Shown one piece after another: positions 31,574 through 42,717 of a stretch of 64,000 bases of DNA. Source of the stretch: Salvia splendens (lineage: Eukaryota > Streptophyta > Magnoliopsida > Lamiales > Lamiaceae); NCBI RefSeq assembly GCF_004379255.2, contig NC_056048.1:7846001-7910000 (forward strand), given 5' to 3'. Position 1 is the first letter of the stretch; each line of letters begins with the position of its first letter. The position numbers and the translations under genes were made by a program. The notes below the pieces were generated by a model. It made no database searches, was not told the DNA's origin, and saw only the letters and a program-made list of their open reading frames with translations.

Positions 31574-32560
31574 CAATGGCGGATACAAGAACCAAATATC
31601 GTGGGGTCGGACAATAAAATAAATATTTAAATTAATTATTTTTATAAATATACATAGTATTAATATAGATAATTAATGCGAGTATGGATATTCTGAAAAC
31701 AACATACTCCATTCGTCCCATAAAAATATGTACTCTTTCTTTTTGTTAGTTTGTTATATAAGAATATGCACTTTCTAATCTTAGAAATTCTCTTCACTCT
31801 ATTGAGGTGACACACATTTCCACTAACAATACTTTAACTATTTTTTTTATCTTACCAATTGTGCATTAAAACTCATGTCCAACTCAAAATGAATATTCTT
31901 ATAGGACGGATGAAGTACAATTTATTATGTAACATCCCAAAATTTGAAAATTTAGAAGTAATTTGAATATGAATAATAAGGTTGAAATCTAAATTATAGA
32001 ATAAAAAAATGAAATTAAGATTATATTCATTTTTAAATACGTTTGATTTATTGATATGTAAGAACTATATTTAACATTAATTGAAATTATTAGACGAGAA
32101 TTTATTTGAAATGGAATTATAAGAATTAATACAAAGAAAGAAAGAAAATTTCACAGCCCATTTATTTAATGCGCAGAGTATTAACTTTAGTTAAATTGTG
32201 GGGGCAAAAATTGTAAATATTGGGAAAAAGAAATATTACAAATATTGGGAAAAAGAAATAATAACGACGATCAAGACTTTTTGTATTCAGCATTTCTCTC
32301 TATTTCATCTCCCCCAACGCCAAATCCAGTTTCATCTCTCTCTGTAAACAAACTGAAACAATTCTCCTCATCTCTTCATTCTCGATAATCACCGCCTCCC
32401 CTGCCGCGAGGCCACTGCTGGATTCCGGACGTCATCTCACCCTATGTTGAGGTGGGGTCAAAGATGCGAACGCTGTGGGTCGGAGGCCAATGAATTGAGC
32501 TTTCCGGCGGCACTCCGGAGCCGGTGGTGGGGTCGGCCGACCCCACCTGGATCCGCCGTT
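31574..32560. mobile_element. hAT-like non-autonomous element
   Basis: The ends CAATGGCGGATACAAG and, from the right, AACGGCGGATCCAG are both followed by GTGGGGTCGG-type sequence. A perfect 8-bp direct repeat GGTTGATT flanks at 31566-31573 and 32561-32568. The interior holds a Stowaway and, from 31929, sequence starting TGTAACATCCC that resembles another LTR fragment. The ends resemble those of the hAT element at 9-1483. Confidence 0.78.
31707..31915. mobile_element. Stowaway MITE (209 bp), innermost of the nest
   Basis: The left end is CTCCATTCGTCCCATAAAAA; the right end read inwards is CTTCATCCGTCCTATAAGAA. TA flanks at 31705-31706 and 31916-31917. Confidence 0.85.
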
Positions 32561-33638
32561 GGTTGATTGAGTTATGTTGGAGGCGGAGTATGATGATATG
32601 TTGTGAACAAAAAGCTAAAAATTCACGCTTTAGAATTGGGTAGAAATTATACCTCCGTGGGTAGGACTTGGCTGTGGAGTTCACAAGGCTGAAAAGGAAG
32701 ATTCTTGAAGCTGGAAAATTTCAATTTCTGTTGATAGCAATCTGATGTTAGATTCTGAGATAGGAGCAATTTAGGTACGAAACGATAGAGAAATTGTTTA
32801 CCACAGTTAGGACTGAGTTAAGAATTTAGGTACCCTTCGAAGTCTGCCGTGGATTTTAAAAGGAAAACTTCCCTGAATTCTTGTTGCAGAGTTGCAGCTC
32901 GTTGCAAAGATGTGGAAATAAGGGGAAACTGATTTAGGAGAAAAATATATTAGAGAGAAGATGGCTCATGGGTAGTTTAGGTTTTGGGAGAGATTTATGG
33001 GAGAGAGGGGAGAAACGGTTTTGGAGTCGTGGGAAATAGAGGGGGATTTCGAATTCCCTTTTTTTTGTGATTTTGGATTAATTTGGATTTGTTTGGTATT
33101 TTATTTGCAGATCACGGAAGAGGAAAATCTCTGCGGAAATCTTTATTTAAAATTTGAACTAAAGAATAATTGGTGACCAAGTCAACGAGGAAAAGATTTA
33201 ATTAGATTAGTTTGATTCACGGTCCTTTGTATTTTATTTAAATTGTGCAGCCCACAATTTATTTATCACCGGACTGGATTTTTGTATTATTTATTTAATT
33301 TATCGGATTCAACACGGAATCGAGTCCAATAAATATTCATCACGGAAAGGAATTATTTTAATTCGCATTGTGATTTACTTCACAATTTCTAGCTCTTATA
33401 ACAAATTATCAATTATTCAAAAACATCTAATTTCACCCCACATTAACTATTCAAAGCAGGCACGTCACATTTTCAACAAAGTTGACCCAGTAAAAATTCC
33501 AACTCAAAATTAGGTCACGAAAAGTATCCAACAACAATTCCACTCGACAAATAAATTCACGGACTTCGCAATAAATATTTCATTAATTGCAAATAGTTTA
33601 GAGTTCAAAAATTAGGTTTAGAAAAACGGGGCGTTACA

Positions 33639-34085
33639 ACCGCCCTCTCCTTTTCTCATCTCTCATTCCGTCGCCCACCGCCGCCCACCTCGCCCGTTTT
33701 TCTCCTTCCCCTCCCTTTCTTCTTCTCATTTTTTTTTATCTCAGGCCTCTCTCACGCCACTGTCGCCACTGCATTCAGCGGCTGGACTCACCGCTGTCAC
33801 CCGTGTCGTCTAACTTCACGCCAGCGTCGCCGGTCACCAACCCCTCTCGCTCGTATCTCTCAGGTATCGGGCTTGCCGGCGTGTGAGTCCAGCCGCCACC
33901 GCCGTTGGCTCTCCTTCTCTTTATTCCGCTTTCGCCGCCGTCGACCCTCCTGCACCTCCGCCGCCGCAGTAACCCATCCTGCACAGCAGCAGCGTCGCCG
34001 CTTCCTCTTCATCTCCGGCATCTATCTCGTCGCCTCACCCGCCGGAGCCGGAACCGAATTCCAAGCAGAACCAGGCCTGCTATAA
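33639..34085. other. GC-rich captured block, right part
   Basis: CT-rich then GC-rich sequence containing many CGCCG/CCGCC units, open in two plus-strand frames without a recognisable domain. With 29450-29564 it forms one block in the Helitron before the LTR inserted. It could be a captured promoter/leader and first exon. Confidence 0.4.
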
Positions 34086-34338
34086 TGCAATCACAAAATT
34101 AGTCCACAAAATGCAGATTATAGTCCATCTATTTAAAAGCGTTTCAAATCTTCTTCAAGAAGTTTGTATTTGGTTGGACCATTTGAAAGCCACTATTGCT
34201 CAATAGGAGCTGCCTTTTTTTATCCAATGGTTGTCATTTCTCAAAATGACTAAAAGGTAAATAAAATAGCTTTACATTTTTCCCCCAAAAAGGGCAAATA
34301 AGTCTTTTCATTAAACTGACACTTTAGATTATGATAGA

Positions 34339-34507
34339 TGGTAAGTAGGTCTCACATTCCACTAACTCACTTCACTCACATTTTATTATAAAACCAATAT
34401 AAAAAAGTGGGTCGCATATTCCACTAACTTTTCCAACTCACTATTCTTTACGTTTTTTAAACTCCGTGCCCACAATAAGAGTGACTTCTATTATGGGACG
34501 GAGGGAG
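34339..34507. mobile_element. Stowaway MITE, right part
   Basis: It begins TGGTAAGTAGGTCTCAC and ends with the inverted repeat CTCCCTCCGTCCCATAATAG (read inwards), then TA at 34508-34509. It completes the MITE begun at 26337. Confidence 0.88.
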
Positions 34508-34509
34508 TA

Positions 34510-36055
34510 TAATTTTACATGAAGAAAAAATTACTATATTTAATAATAACAAATATCTTCTATTAATATCAAGCTTAAAATGCATCCAGATGACAAAAAC
34601 AATTAAATCAAATCAAATTTATGCGTACACCAATTTGTGTCATGAGTCACGAGACTCACGAGTCACGACGGTAGGTTGTCATGCGCATCAAAGATTTCAA
34701 AAATATATACATTTGGGCCATTTTTCATCAATGATTATCAAATCAAATTATTAAGTAATTATTTGAATAAACATCAGAATGACAAGTAGCCCCTTCAATT
34801 TTTTTACTTGATTTAGTATCTGACACATTAATAATACGCATTTATATGATAAATAATACATTTAATTTCGGTTATCTATTGCTAATATTATATTAATAAA
34901 AAAAATCTCAGATCCCTTTTAAGCTAAAAAATCCCATGAGTCGTGGAATCTATTTTCTTGATTTACTAGTATCTTACGAATATATATTTGAAAATTTATA
35001 ACTATTAAAGTCATTATTAAAGTCAATGATAAATTATACTAGGGGAATAGAAAATAGTTGCGATCAGGGTCGTCTGGGTCAGTTCTACCTGAGTTGAAAT
35101 TTTATGTTGGAAATTTACATTTATAACCTTATATATTTAGCAAGCTATATTTCAGTTCTCATTGCCTTCCTTTTTTTTATTTGACTACGAGTGTACCGAA
35201 TTCACCTTTGGCAGAATCCGACTAATTCTGTTCAACCGAATTTGCAGATTAAGGCTGAAAATCTCACAGCGGGTAACGGGGCATCGTTGCCTTCCTTTGT
35301 TAAAATACTAAATGGCACTCCCATTTTTTTAAGAATCATCATTCCTTTCTTTTTACTGTCATATTATTCATTTCTTCTAGTTCTTACTAATCTATAGTAT
35401 TAGCCATAACATTCCATTCATTATCCTTTTTTTAATAAAATTACATTTACATACTTTTTTAATCTTACAATTTATATTTCAAAATTACTTTTAAATTAAC
35501 ATAAGTGATATATTCTATACTATATTTTATATTATATCCGTTCACAATCAATGGTTTATTTTTCAATTTTGATCGGTCCACAAAAGTCAGTACTTCCTCC
35601 GTCCAAGTCAAGATGTTCATCTTTTATTTTAGTAAAATGGTCTTCCACTTTTATTCCCTCTTTCCTCTAATTATTAATTTTATATTAAAATCCGTGTTGT
35701 CCACTACCAAAAATAATGGTAGTGGATGAAGGTAATGAAATTGATGAAATACAATAAAATTAAGTACAGTACATTTTAATCTCTGCATTTCAGTTGGATC
35801 GTCCATGTATTTTTAAAATGAGTTCAACTGTAGCCCCAGGTATTGTTAATTGTTAAGTGTTTAGGTCACAACTTTTTGTTTATAATTCTGATTCTTGATC
35901 CATGTTGTAAACTATGATTCGCGAACTTTTCAACCTTGTTTTACTCATTTTCATATTTATAGCATTTACTACTCCATATGTTAAGAATATTTAAAATTGA
36001 GGTATGACGACATGTTGCGAAATATGTTACTCTATTTGATGACATTGATTTTCTT
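34510..36055. other. AT-rich spacer
   Basis: No gene is seen. A single Stowaway-like end (CTTCCTCCGTCCAAGTC near 35594) has no clear partner. A palindromic motif of GAGTCACGA units lies near 34648-34667. Confidence 0.6.
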
Positions 36056-36184
36056 TTACGGCCAGTTCGGTACACATAATTGAAATTGAATTGGAATAAG
36101 AATTCTATAAAACTGAATTATAATTCAATTCTAAATCCTTATATTGATAAAAATGATGTAGGAGAAATTAATATGTAACTGAAT

Positions 36185-36415
36185 TTAAAGAAATTACACA
36201 CACTCACATGAGTGTGTAGAATGTATAGTGTGTGAGAGAGAGCTGTGTTTGTGTGTGTAGTGACTGTGTGCGTGTGACATGAGTGTGAGTGTGAGTGTGA
36301 GTGTGTGTGTGGTGACTTAGTGTGGGGTGATTGTGTCTCTGTATGATTGTGTGTGTAGTGACTGTCTGTGCGTGTTTGTCTATGTGGGTGGTTGTGTGTG
36401 TAACTGTGTGTTGTG
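36185..36415 (+). repeat. TG/GTGA-rich microsatellite
   Basis: Long run of imperfect GTGTGT and GTGAGT units inside the interrupted MITE. Its reverse strand is open for 116 codons purely by composition. Confidence 0.9.
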
Positions 36416-36591
36416 TTTAAATAATGTGCGAAAGTATCCAATTTTATAATTATTTGAAATTCCAATTTTATAATTATTTGAAATTCCAATTTTATAATTT
36501 TGATATGAAATTAATATTGTGAAATTGAGAGAAATTGAAATTGAATTCCAAATTCAAATATTTGCGATAACATTAGATTTGGAATAAGGCC

Positions 36592-37211
36592 TGTTAGTGT
36601 ATTGAGCTGATCAAGATCAAGGCATAAGCTTGGGTGCGCTGCAGACTACGGTGGAGATGCAGCTTGACCAAGGAAAAGAGATGCAGCTTAATCAAGGTCA
36701 AGAGCTACAGCTTAATCAAGGAGAAAAGGGAGATAACTTGATCAAGGAGAAAAGGGAGATAGCTTGATCAACGAGAAAACATTTCCAGAAAATAGCCGTT
36801 AAGCACAAACCGAAAGTGACAGTTTGGTTAAGCGGTTGTAACAGAATTCGGGAAAAGGCTAGCGGTTGAGCTGAATTGATCGAGCCAAACTTCCTATAAG
36901 TAGTGACGATACTTCCACTCATTCAACAGAGAGAGAGAAAGAAGAACAACAAAATTCAAGAGAGATCAAGTGAAGAAGAGAGTTTTTCAACTGTGCATTT
37001 GTGCTCTCGAAGCAGGTCGACTTTGAGCGAGTTGAGAGCGTTGTCACTTGTAAATCTTCTTTGAGTGATCAATAAACACATACACCAGTTTTCTGCCCGT
37101 GGACGTAGGCCTAGAGCCGAACCACGTAATCGCTGTATCCTTTTCTTTTCTTGTTGCGGTTCGTTTAATCGATCAATCGACCCTCACAACTTCGCAATCA
37201 AAATCTTCACA
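36592..37211 (+). repeat. Copia 5' LTR
   Basis: 620 bp; contains repeated CTTGATCAAGG-type units and CCTATAAGTAG near 36892, a possible TATA region. It is followed by TGGCACCGTCTGTGGGAA at 37215-37232, a primer-site-like sequence almost the same as in the Tat element. Confidence 0.92.
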
Positions 37212-37282
37212 ACGTGGCACCGTCTGTGGGAACGTTTCTGTAATCGTGAAGGCATAAAGGGTTTTTTCTAGGAGGGCATCAC

Positions 37283-40200
37283 TTGTTTGGGGAAATGTCT
37301 ACAACAAGATTTGATGTGGAGAAGTTCACTGGTCGAAATGATTTCGGCCTGTGGAGACTCAAAATGAAGGCAATCCTAATGCAGCAGGGCTTATGGGAAA
37401 TCTTGAATGGTGGAGGCAGCAGTGAGGAGAAGAAGCCTGAGCTAGACGAAAAGGAAAAGGCAAAGGCTCAAGATATGGAATACAAGGCATACAACACCTT
37501 GATCATCAACCTCACTGATAGAGTTCCGAGAGAAGTTTCAAAGGAAGATATAGCGGCTGTAGTTTGGTCCAAATTGGAGTCATTGTACATGGCTAAGTCA
37601 TTGGTCAACCGGCTGCATTTGAAACAGAAGTTGTTGACATTCAAGATTGGTGATGTGAAAGGTGTGTTGGAGCAGCTTGAAGAGTTTGGAAAATGTGTTG
37701 ATGATCTTGAGAATATTGATGAAGAGATCAAGGATGAGGATAAGGTTCTGATGCTGTTAAACTCTTTGCCACCAAGCTATGAACACTTTAAAGATGCTAT
37801 GCTTCTGGGAAGAGAGTCCAAGATCAGTTATGAGGAAGTCTATTCCGCCTTGAAACTTAAGGAGGTCCAAAAACACAATTCCAAGCATGCTGATGTAGTG
37901 TCTGAGAGCCCGAATATTGCTGATTACAAGAAAAATGGAAAGAAGAAATCACAAAAGAAGCCTTGGAAGAATAAAGGAGCTAATGGGAAGGAGACTAGAT
38001 CACGCCACTACTGCAAGAAACCTGGCCACTTAAAGAAGAATTGCTGGTCATGGAAGAAGAAGCAGGCTAAGGAAGAAGGTGGGAAGAACACTGCTGATCT
38101 TGCAGAAGAGTTGGAAGTCCCAATGGCCCTGTGTGTTTCTGAAGATGTGGAAGAGCTTCCTTGGATCATGGACTCCGGATGCAGTTTTCACGTGTGTCCA
38201 AACATAGATTGTTTTGATAAAATCGAAGATGCAACTGGATCAGTCTTGTTAGGAAATGATCAGATATGCAGAATCAGAGGAATATGGGGTATAAGGCTCA
38301 GACTTCATGATGGATCTGTAAGGTTACTCACTGGTGTAAGATTCATCCCAGAGATTAAAAGAAACCTGATCTCCATTGGAGTTCTAGATGCTGCAGGTTA
38401 CTCTTGCATTTTATCTGATGGAGTCATGAATATTGTCAAGAATGGGAAGGTTGTCATGATGGCTGAAAGAAGAAGGAGCTTGTACTATTTGAACGTTACT
38501 GTGATTGCTGGATCAGTGAACCTGGTGCAGGATTTGAATCTGAGAACCTGGCATGTCAGGCTTGGGCATCTAGGGGAAGTAGGAATCAGAGAACTATCTA
38601 AGAAGGGCCTGATCAAGCTGGGAAACCCCAGTGAACAGCTGGGGTTATGTGAACAATGTGTGCTCGGGAAATGCAAGAAATTGCCCTTTGCAATCCACAG
38701 TTCAGCAGCTCCACTGGACTATGCCCACAGTGATTTATGGGGCCAGCTACACCAATCACATTGGGTGGAGGTAAATATTTCCTATCCATCATTGATGATT
38801 TTTCGAGAAAGCTGTGGGTGTTTATCTTGAAAGAAAAGTCAGAAACTTTTCTGAGGTTTAAAGAATGGTGTAGAGAAGTTGAAGTTGAGAAGGGCTTTTC
38901 ACTGAAGTGCTTGAGAACTGACAATGGGTTAGAATTCCTAAGCAATGAGTTTGATTCTTTCTGCAAGGAGAAAGGGATGAGAAGGCACAGGACAGCTCCA
39001 AGCAATCCCCAGCAAAATGGGGTTGCTGAGCGCATGAACAGAACCATTTTAGAGCGGGTTAGGTGCATGTTGTTTGGCTCTGGAATGACTAAAAGGTTCT
39101 GGGGGGAGGCTGTAAGTATGGCTGCAGTGCTTATTAATAGAAGTCCATCTTCAGCAATAGCATTTGATACTCCAGATCAAAAGTGGTATGGAAGGGTTGT
39201 GGACTACTCAAATATGAGAGTTTTTGGTTGTATGGCTTATGCTCACATCAGGCAAAGCAAGCTGGAGCCAAGAGCTTTGAGATGTGTGATGATTGGATAC
39301 TAGAAGGGAGTAAAGGGCTACAGGCTGTGGTGCATAGAACCAGGAAACCAGAAGATCATTATATCTAGAGATATGCAATTTGAAGAGAATAGAATGCCAT
39401 TTCTGGAGACGGCTCAGGACATTGAAAGGCCATCCCATCTAAGAAAGGAGCCAGAGCATGAAAAACTAATGGAGATGGAGATTTTAGAACCTGAGAAATC
39501 AGCTCAGGTGGAGGCTTCTGGATCTGACAGAGATGTTGAGGCTGAGCAGCAATCAGAGGCTCATCATGAACAAGAAGAGCCAGGCACTGATACTCTGGAC
39601 CCTGAGGAGTCTCAGCAAGATCTAAGTGACTATGTCCTAGCTAGAGACAGAATCAGAAGAGTCCCTAAACCATCAACCAGATACAGTGAGGCAGAATACT
39701 TACTCTATGCACTTTGCATTACAGAGAATATTGAGTATGCAGAGTCTGCAAACTTCAAGGAGGCCATGAGGTCAAAGGAGAGCAAGCAGTGGATGGAAGC
39801 TATGATAGAGGAAATACAGTCTTTACTCAAGAATAAGACTTGGATACTTGTGAATAGATCATCCACACAAAGGCCAGTAAGCTGTAAATGTATTTTCAAG
39901 AAAAAGGTGGAGGCGGGAACAAGATCAGATTTAAGGCAAGACTTGTAGCTAGAGGCTTCACACAAGAGGAGGGAATAGACTATAATGAGGTATTTTCTCC
40001 AGTGGTAAAGCATGCCTCAATTCGAATTCTATTGGCCATAATTACACAAAGAAATTGGTTTTTGGATCAGCTTGATGTGAAGACAGTTTTTCATCATGGA
40101 GATCTTGAAGAGACTATATATATAGACCAGCCAGAGGGTTTTGTGATAGTGAGGATAAAGCGTGTCGGTTGAAAAAGAGCATTTACAGTTTAAAACAAGC

Positions 40201-41305
40201 AAGCATGCAGTGGCATATCAAATTTGATGAGCATATGCAGAAAATGGGATTTGTAAATTCCAAGTATGATAGTTGTGTCTACTTCAAATCTAAGGGAGAG
40301 GAACCAGTGGTGTACTTACTACTGTATGTAGACGACATATTGCTTGCTGGACCAGATAGGCAAGAGTTAGATAAAGTAAAGCACTTGCTGAAAGAAGGCT
40401 TTGAGATCAAGCATCTGGGGAGTGCTAGGAAGACACTGGGCATGGATATATTCAGAGATAGAGACAAGGGAGTTTTGTGGTTGTCTTAGGAAGATTATAT
40501 CAAGAAAGTCATACAGAAGTATCAGATTGAGAGAAGCAAGACAACAACAGTTCCAATATCCCAGCAGACAAAGCTGTCAAAGGAGCAGTGCCCCAGAAAT
40601 CAGCAAGAAGAAAAAGAGATGAGCCGTATACCTTACTCCAACATAGTGGGTAGTGTAATGTACATGATGATATGCACGAGACCTGACATTTCTCATGCAG
40701 TGAGTATAGTTAGTAGATACATGTCCTGTCCACGGAAAGAGCATTGGTTGGCATTAAAGGGAATTCTTAAATATCTCAAGGGAAACTCTGATTTGGGAAT
40801 CATGTTCAGAATAAGAGATGAAGGAAGTGGAGATGCTCTTATTGGATTTTGTGACTTAGATTACGCAGCTAACCTCGACAATAGGCGCTCACAATTTGGG
40901 TACATTTTCACCTTGTTTGGCTCGGCAGTAAGCTGGAAGTCCAATCTTCAATCTGTGGTAGCTTTGTCAACAACGGAGGCCGAATATATAGCATTGACTG
41001 AGGCCGTGAAAGAGAGCTTCTGGCTCAAGGGAATGGTTGGTGATTTTGGAGTGAAGAAAGAAAACGTTGCTATCAAATGCGACAGTAATAGCGCAATTTA
41101 CCTCGCAAAGCATCAGACTTTTCATGAGCGGAGCAAACACATCGACGTGAGGTTACATTTCATTCGAGATGAGGTTGACAAAGGTGCGGTCAGAATTGAG
41201 AAGGTGAGAACCGAGCGCAACTCGGCTGATGTTCTTACAAAAGCTCTACCAAAGTCTAAGTTTGGACATTGCTTAGATTTGGTTGGGGTAGTTCAGAATT
41301 GGTAA
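37283..41305 (+). pseudogene. Copia Gag-Pol polyprotein, broken
   Basis: Gag starts at 37283 (or the ATG at 37295) with the Tnt1-type N-terminus FDVEKFTGRNDFGLW. The zinc knuckle reads RHYCKKPGHLKKNC, so the first cysteine of CCHC is replaced by Arg. The protease has MDSGCS (about 38168). The integrase has the pre-integrase HVRLGHLG region and catalytic segments up to about 39060. RT has YVDD at about 40326 and RNase H has STTEAEYIAL. Lesions seen are a frameshift at about 38740-38830, a TAG at 39301-39303, frameshifts at about 39890-39948 and 40140-40172, and a TAG at 40487-40489. It cannot make a full polyprotein. Confidence 0.9.
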
Positions 41306-41366
41306 GTGAAAGGAGAAAGGTGGAGCTAGATGTATGGGGTTCTTGGATCGCTCAAGGTGGAAGATT

Positions 41367-42042
41367 TGTTAGTGTATTGAGCTGATCAAGATCAAGCCAT
41401 AAGCTTGGGTGCGCTGCAGACTACGGTGGAGATGCAGCTTGACCAATGAAAAGAGATGCAGCTTGATCAAGGTCAAGAGCTACAGCTTGATCAAGGAGAA
41501 AAGGGAGATAACTTGATCAAGGAGAAAAAGGGAGATAACTTGATCAAGGAGAAAAGGGAGATAGCTTGATCAAGGAGAAAGCATTTCCAGAAACTAGCCG
41601 TTATGCACAAACCGAAAGTGACAGTTTGGTTAAGCGGTTCTAACAGAATTCGGGAAAAGGCTAGTGGTTAAGCTGAATTGATCGAGCCCAACTTCCTATA
41701 AGTAGCGATGATACTTCCACGCATTCAACAGAGAAAGAGAAAGAAGAACAACAGAATTCAAGAGAGATCAAGTGAAGAAGAGAGTTTTTCAACTGTGCAT
41801 TTGTGCTCTCGAAGCAGGCCGACTTCGAGTGAGTTGAGAGCGTTGTCACTTGTAAATTTCCGAGAGAATAGAGTGTTCTTGTAAATCTTCTTTGAGTGAT
41901 CAATAAACACATACACCAGTTTTCTGCCCGTGGACGTAGGCCTAGAGTCGAACCACGTAATCGCTGTGTCTTTTTCTTTTCTTGTTGCGGTTCGTTCAAT
42001 CGATCAATCGACCCTCACAACTTCGCGATCAAAATCTTCACA
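41367..42042 (+). repeat. Copia 3' LTR
   Basis: 676 bp. It is longer than the 5' copy through an extra GATCAAGGAGAAAA unit near 41510-41545 and an extra block around 41857-41885. Confidence 0.92.
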
Positions 42043-42095
42043 AGACCCCACTTACAATTCCACAACTCCAATTCTGTGAACCGAACGGAACCTTA

Positions 42096-42717
42096 GTTTT
42101 ATCTTTTGATTCACTTCATTAATCCATGAACCTATGAGTGTTATGAAATACGTTGGCATGATACACATAGGCTGATATTGAATATATTTTATATTAGGAT
42201 TTTAGCATAAGTGTCTGACTGTCTGTCACGATTCTGAAAATCAAATAAGACAACACCACTATTTTATGCCCAGAAATTTCCTGCAATACCAATCAAAATC
42301 AAATAATTCTAAAAAAACAAAATATCATATGAATCATTATATTTTCCCAACTATCAGACATTCAGGTGTTGCTAAAACAATCATCAAAGAATCAAAAGTA
42401 AGACGATCTGTTAATATGGCAAATCTACAGAGAAGCATCACACTGCAATATTTGTAAAGCAACGGAGTGAGACAGTAGGAAAAAGAACAAATCGAAAATG
42501 AACAATAAAGCCCGACTCTGGAGTGATATATGTATCATAATACTAACTTCATTCGTCATACCAACAAAATGGCAAGACAAATTTCATCTTCAAAGTGGAG
42601 TCGAGATGACAAGATCAGCATTAGTCTCCAAGTTCGAGTAGAAGTAACTAATCAGCTCAAACTAATATATTTTCAGTTCATAAAGCACATATGCCAGAAG
42701 TCAAGAGACCTATATGC
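42096..42717 (-). other. WOX13-like gene 3' flank
   Basis: Non-coding and AT-rich. It should hold the 3' UTR of the homeobox gene on the minus strand. No obvious repeat is seen. Confidence 0.5.

Larger units (their letters stand above)
29565..33638 (-). mobile_element. Probable Ty3/gypsy solo LTR with nested insertion
   Basis: On the minus strand it starts TGTAACGCCCCG and ends GGTCGTGACA, the TG..CA ends and TGTAACGCCCC start common in plant gypsy LTRs. Flanks GCCGC (29560-29564) and ACCGC (33639-33643) match in four of five bases. A pair of motifs known from long plant gypsy LTRs, TGCATGTGTTTTCCCC and CATGTGCAGG, is present near 29890-29920 on the minus strand. No gag or pol is visible. 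About 1 kb is a hAT-like insertion, leaving about 3.1 kb of LTR. A non-autonomous LTR element is the alternative. Confidence 0.55.
26420..34338 (-). mobile_element. Helitron, rolling-circle transposon
   Basis: On the minus strand the element starts TCTATCATAATC at 34338 and ends in CTAG at 26420. The end is preceded by an imperfect hairpin (CCCcaTGCataGCAcGGG, about 26434-26451) some eight bases before CTAG. It lies between A (26419) and T (34339), the AT target expected for Helitrons, without target duplication. Removing it rejoins a normal Stowaway MITE, which fixes both ends. Inside are a broken helicase fragment and GC-rich blocks at 29450-29564 and 33639-34085. About 4.1 kb of the interior is a later insertion. 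Confidence 0.88.
36592..42042 (+). mobile_element. Ty1/Copia retrotransposon, decayed (Tnt1-like)
   Basis: LTRs lie at 36592-37211 and 41367-42042, start TGTTAGTGTATT and end TCTTCACA. Flanks AGGCC (36587-36591) and AGACC (42043-42047) match in four of five bases. The LTRs differ by several substitutions and by two insertions in the 3' copy, so it is older than the Copia at 52-57 kb. The polyprotein has at least three frameshifts and two in-frame stops. Domain order gag-protease-integrase-RT-RNase H makes it Copia. Confidence 0.92.
36059..42092. mobile_element. Tourist-like (PIF/Harbinger) MITE interrupted by a Copia element
   Basis: The left end CGGCCAGTTCGGTACACA and the right end read inwards GGTTCCGTTCGGTTCACA are flanked by TTA at 36056-36058 and 42093-42095. 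The MITE parts are 36059-36591 and 42048-42092. The left part contains TG-rich microsatellite sequence. The Copia insertion lies between them. Confidence 0.72.

Noticed and set aside
33775..34102. GC-rich ORFs in the Helitron as an intact gene
   Set aside because: Short, overlapping in several frames, no splice-consistent continuation or known family.
36139..36489. 116-codon minus-strand His/Thr-rich ORF
   Set aside because: Pure TG/CA microsatellite translation.
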